This document shows, one piece after another, positions 6,021 through 6,346 of a DNA stretch of 6,346 nt. Source of the stretch: Bacteroidota bacterium (lineage in GTDB: Bacteria > Bacteroidota > Bacteroidia > Chitinophagales > Chitinophagaceae). Both the position numbers and the translations under genes were made by a program. How positions within the stretch are numbered: the first letter of the stretch is position 1; each line of letters starts with the position of its first letter. The notes beneath the pieces are model-generated. The model had not been told where the DNA came from. It worked only from the letters and a program-made list of their open reading frames with translations, and did not search any database. The DNA lies in NCBI GenBank assembly GCA_023386855.1, contig JAEWIW010000181.1, positions 1 through 6,346 of the forward strand. The letters run 5' to 3'.

Positions 6021-6346
6021 TGGAGCTGATTTGAATGAACAAAATATTGAATGGTATCCGGGCCTATCTTTTCCGATCTTTCCAAATATGCCTGGTGAAG
6101 GGAAGGTGCATTTACCACCTGTTGGTTTGAGTTATTAGGAAGGAACTGGTTATTATTAATTACCCTGGCTTCATCCCAGATATCTTCCTCAATAAAACCC
6201 TGGATCAGTTGTTGTCCACCTTCGACGATCAGGCTTGAAATATTCTTCCGGTAAAGTACTTCCATGGACTGTTGCAAAACAGACCTATTGGAAAGTTTGT
6301 CCATGGATTGATGCAATTCAGACCTATTAGAAAGATTGTCCAAGGA
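6017..6346 (-). CDS. ribD: RibD riboflavin biosynthesis protein, C-terminal reductase domain, partial (N-terminus off right edge)
   Basis: RibD deaminates and reduces the pyrimidine intermediate of riboflavin synthesis in the cytosol. Only the last 109 residues are visible, all from the C-terminal reductase domain. The key evidence is the family core SSLIVEGGQQLIQGFIEEDIWDEARVI (about 36-62 of the visible part), matching the conserved reductase motif VEGGxxL...F...DE. The C-terminal tail QAYLERSEKIGPDTIQYF is also usual for the family. The TTG at 6343-6341 is not a real start; the frame is open to the right edge. The first visible ~28 residues are a 13-residue tandem repeat, which is unusual for the family. 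The TGA stop overlaps the start of the EamA gene by 4 nt. The N-terminal deaminase half with its zinc site cannot be checked here, so a stand-alone RibD_C-domain reductase is a less likely alternative. Confidence 0.82.
   Translation of the reverse strand, partial: SLDNLSNRSELHQSMDKLSNRSVLQQSMEVLYRKNISSLIVEGGQQLIQGFIEEDIWDEARVINNNQFLPNNSNQQVVNAPSLHQAYLERSEKIGPDTIQYFVHSNQLH
6262..6346 (-). repeat. 39-bp in-frame tandem repeat inside ribD, continuing off the right edge
   Basis: Two full 39-bp units, 6262-6300 and 6301-6339, are identical at 33 of 39 positions. A third unit begins at 6340 (7 bp visible, 6 match). Each unit encodes 13 residues. Read from the N-terminal side they are (L)DNLSNRSELHQS, then MDKLSNRSVLQQS, followed by the normal family segment MEVLYRKN. 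Since 39 is a multiple of three, copy number can change without breaking the frame. The full array length is unknown because the window ends inside it. Confidence 0.85.

Noticed and set aside
6017..6343. A 108-residue complete gene starting at TTG 6343
   Set aside because: The frame is open to the window edge and the sequence is the C-terminal part of RibD, so this is a truncated view, not a start.
6262..6346. CRISPR-like array
   Set aside because: The 39-bp units abut without spacers and lie in frame inside a coding region.
1..6346. A novel defence, mobile or biosynthetic system
   Set aside because: All genes but one belong to known housekeeping families, with no transposase, integrase, toxin-antitoxin or nuclease signature; context gives no coherent new system.

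Overview
The window looks like an ordinary chromosomal stretch from a Bacteroidota bacterium, most likely Chitinophagaceae or a close relative. The protein sequences point that way: a Mrp of the Bacteroidota type without the CxxC motif, a secreted CarboxypepD_reg-like protein, and the style of the YigZ/IMPACT and 3-hydroxybutyryl-CoA dehydrogenase proteins. TAnnTTTG-type promoter boxes and the absence of clear Shine-Dalgarno sequences agree. This assignment rests on recognising sequence style, not on a search.

Layout, left to right: (1) 1-896, minus strand, the N-terminal 298 residues of the Mrp/NBP35-family Fe-S carrier ATPase, running off the left edge. (2) 897-1060, a 164-bp divergent spacer with a good mrp promoter candidate. 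(3) 1061-1699, plus strand, a small secreted CarboxypepD_reg-like protein. (4) 1700-1808, a convergent spacer of three degenerate ~43-bp repeats, the middle one forming a terminator-like hairpin. (5) 3488-1809, minus strand, surE followed by a 3-hydroxybutyryl-CoA dehydrogenase gene; the 75-bp gap between them holds a 20-bp-spaced direct repeat. (6) 3489-3594, a 106-bp divergent spacer. (7) 3595-4500, plus strand, a diacylglycerol-kinase-family lipid kinase. (8) 6346-4519, minus strand, a tightly packed group: the ribD 3' part, a 10-TM EamA permease and yigZ. Both junctions in this group are 4-nt overlaps, TTGA and ATGA.

The genes are mostly housekeeping: Fe-S cluster delivery, nucleotide phosphatase, fatty acid/butyrate-type CoA metabolism, lipid phosphorylation and riboflavin synthesis. 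Only ribD-EamA-yigZ, and less tightly surE-hbd, look co-transcribed. No spacer exceeds 300 bp. I see no RNA genes, insertion sequences, CRISPR array or phage genes.

I do not see a new defence or mobile system. The most unusual local signals are a 39-bp in-frame tandem repeat (13 residues per unit) inside RibD at the right edge, the translational coupling of ribD to an EamA permease through a TTG start, and the degenerate repeat cluster between the convergent genes at 1699-1800.
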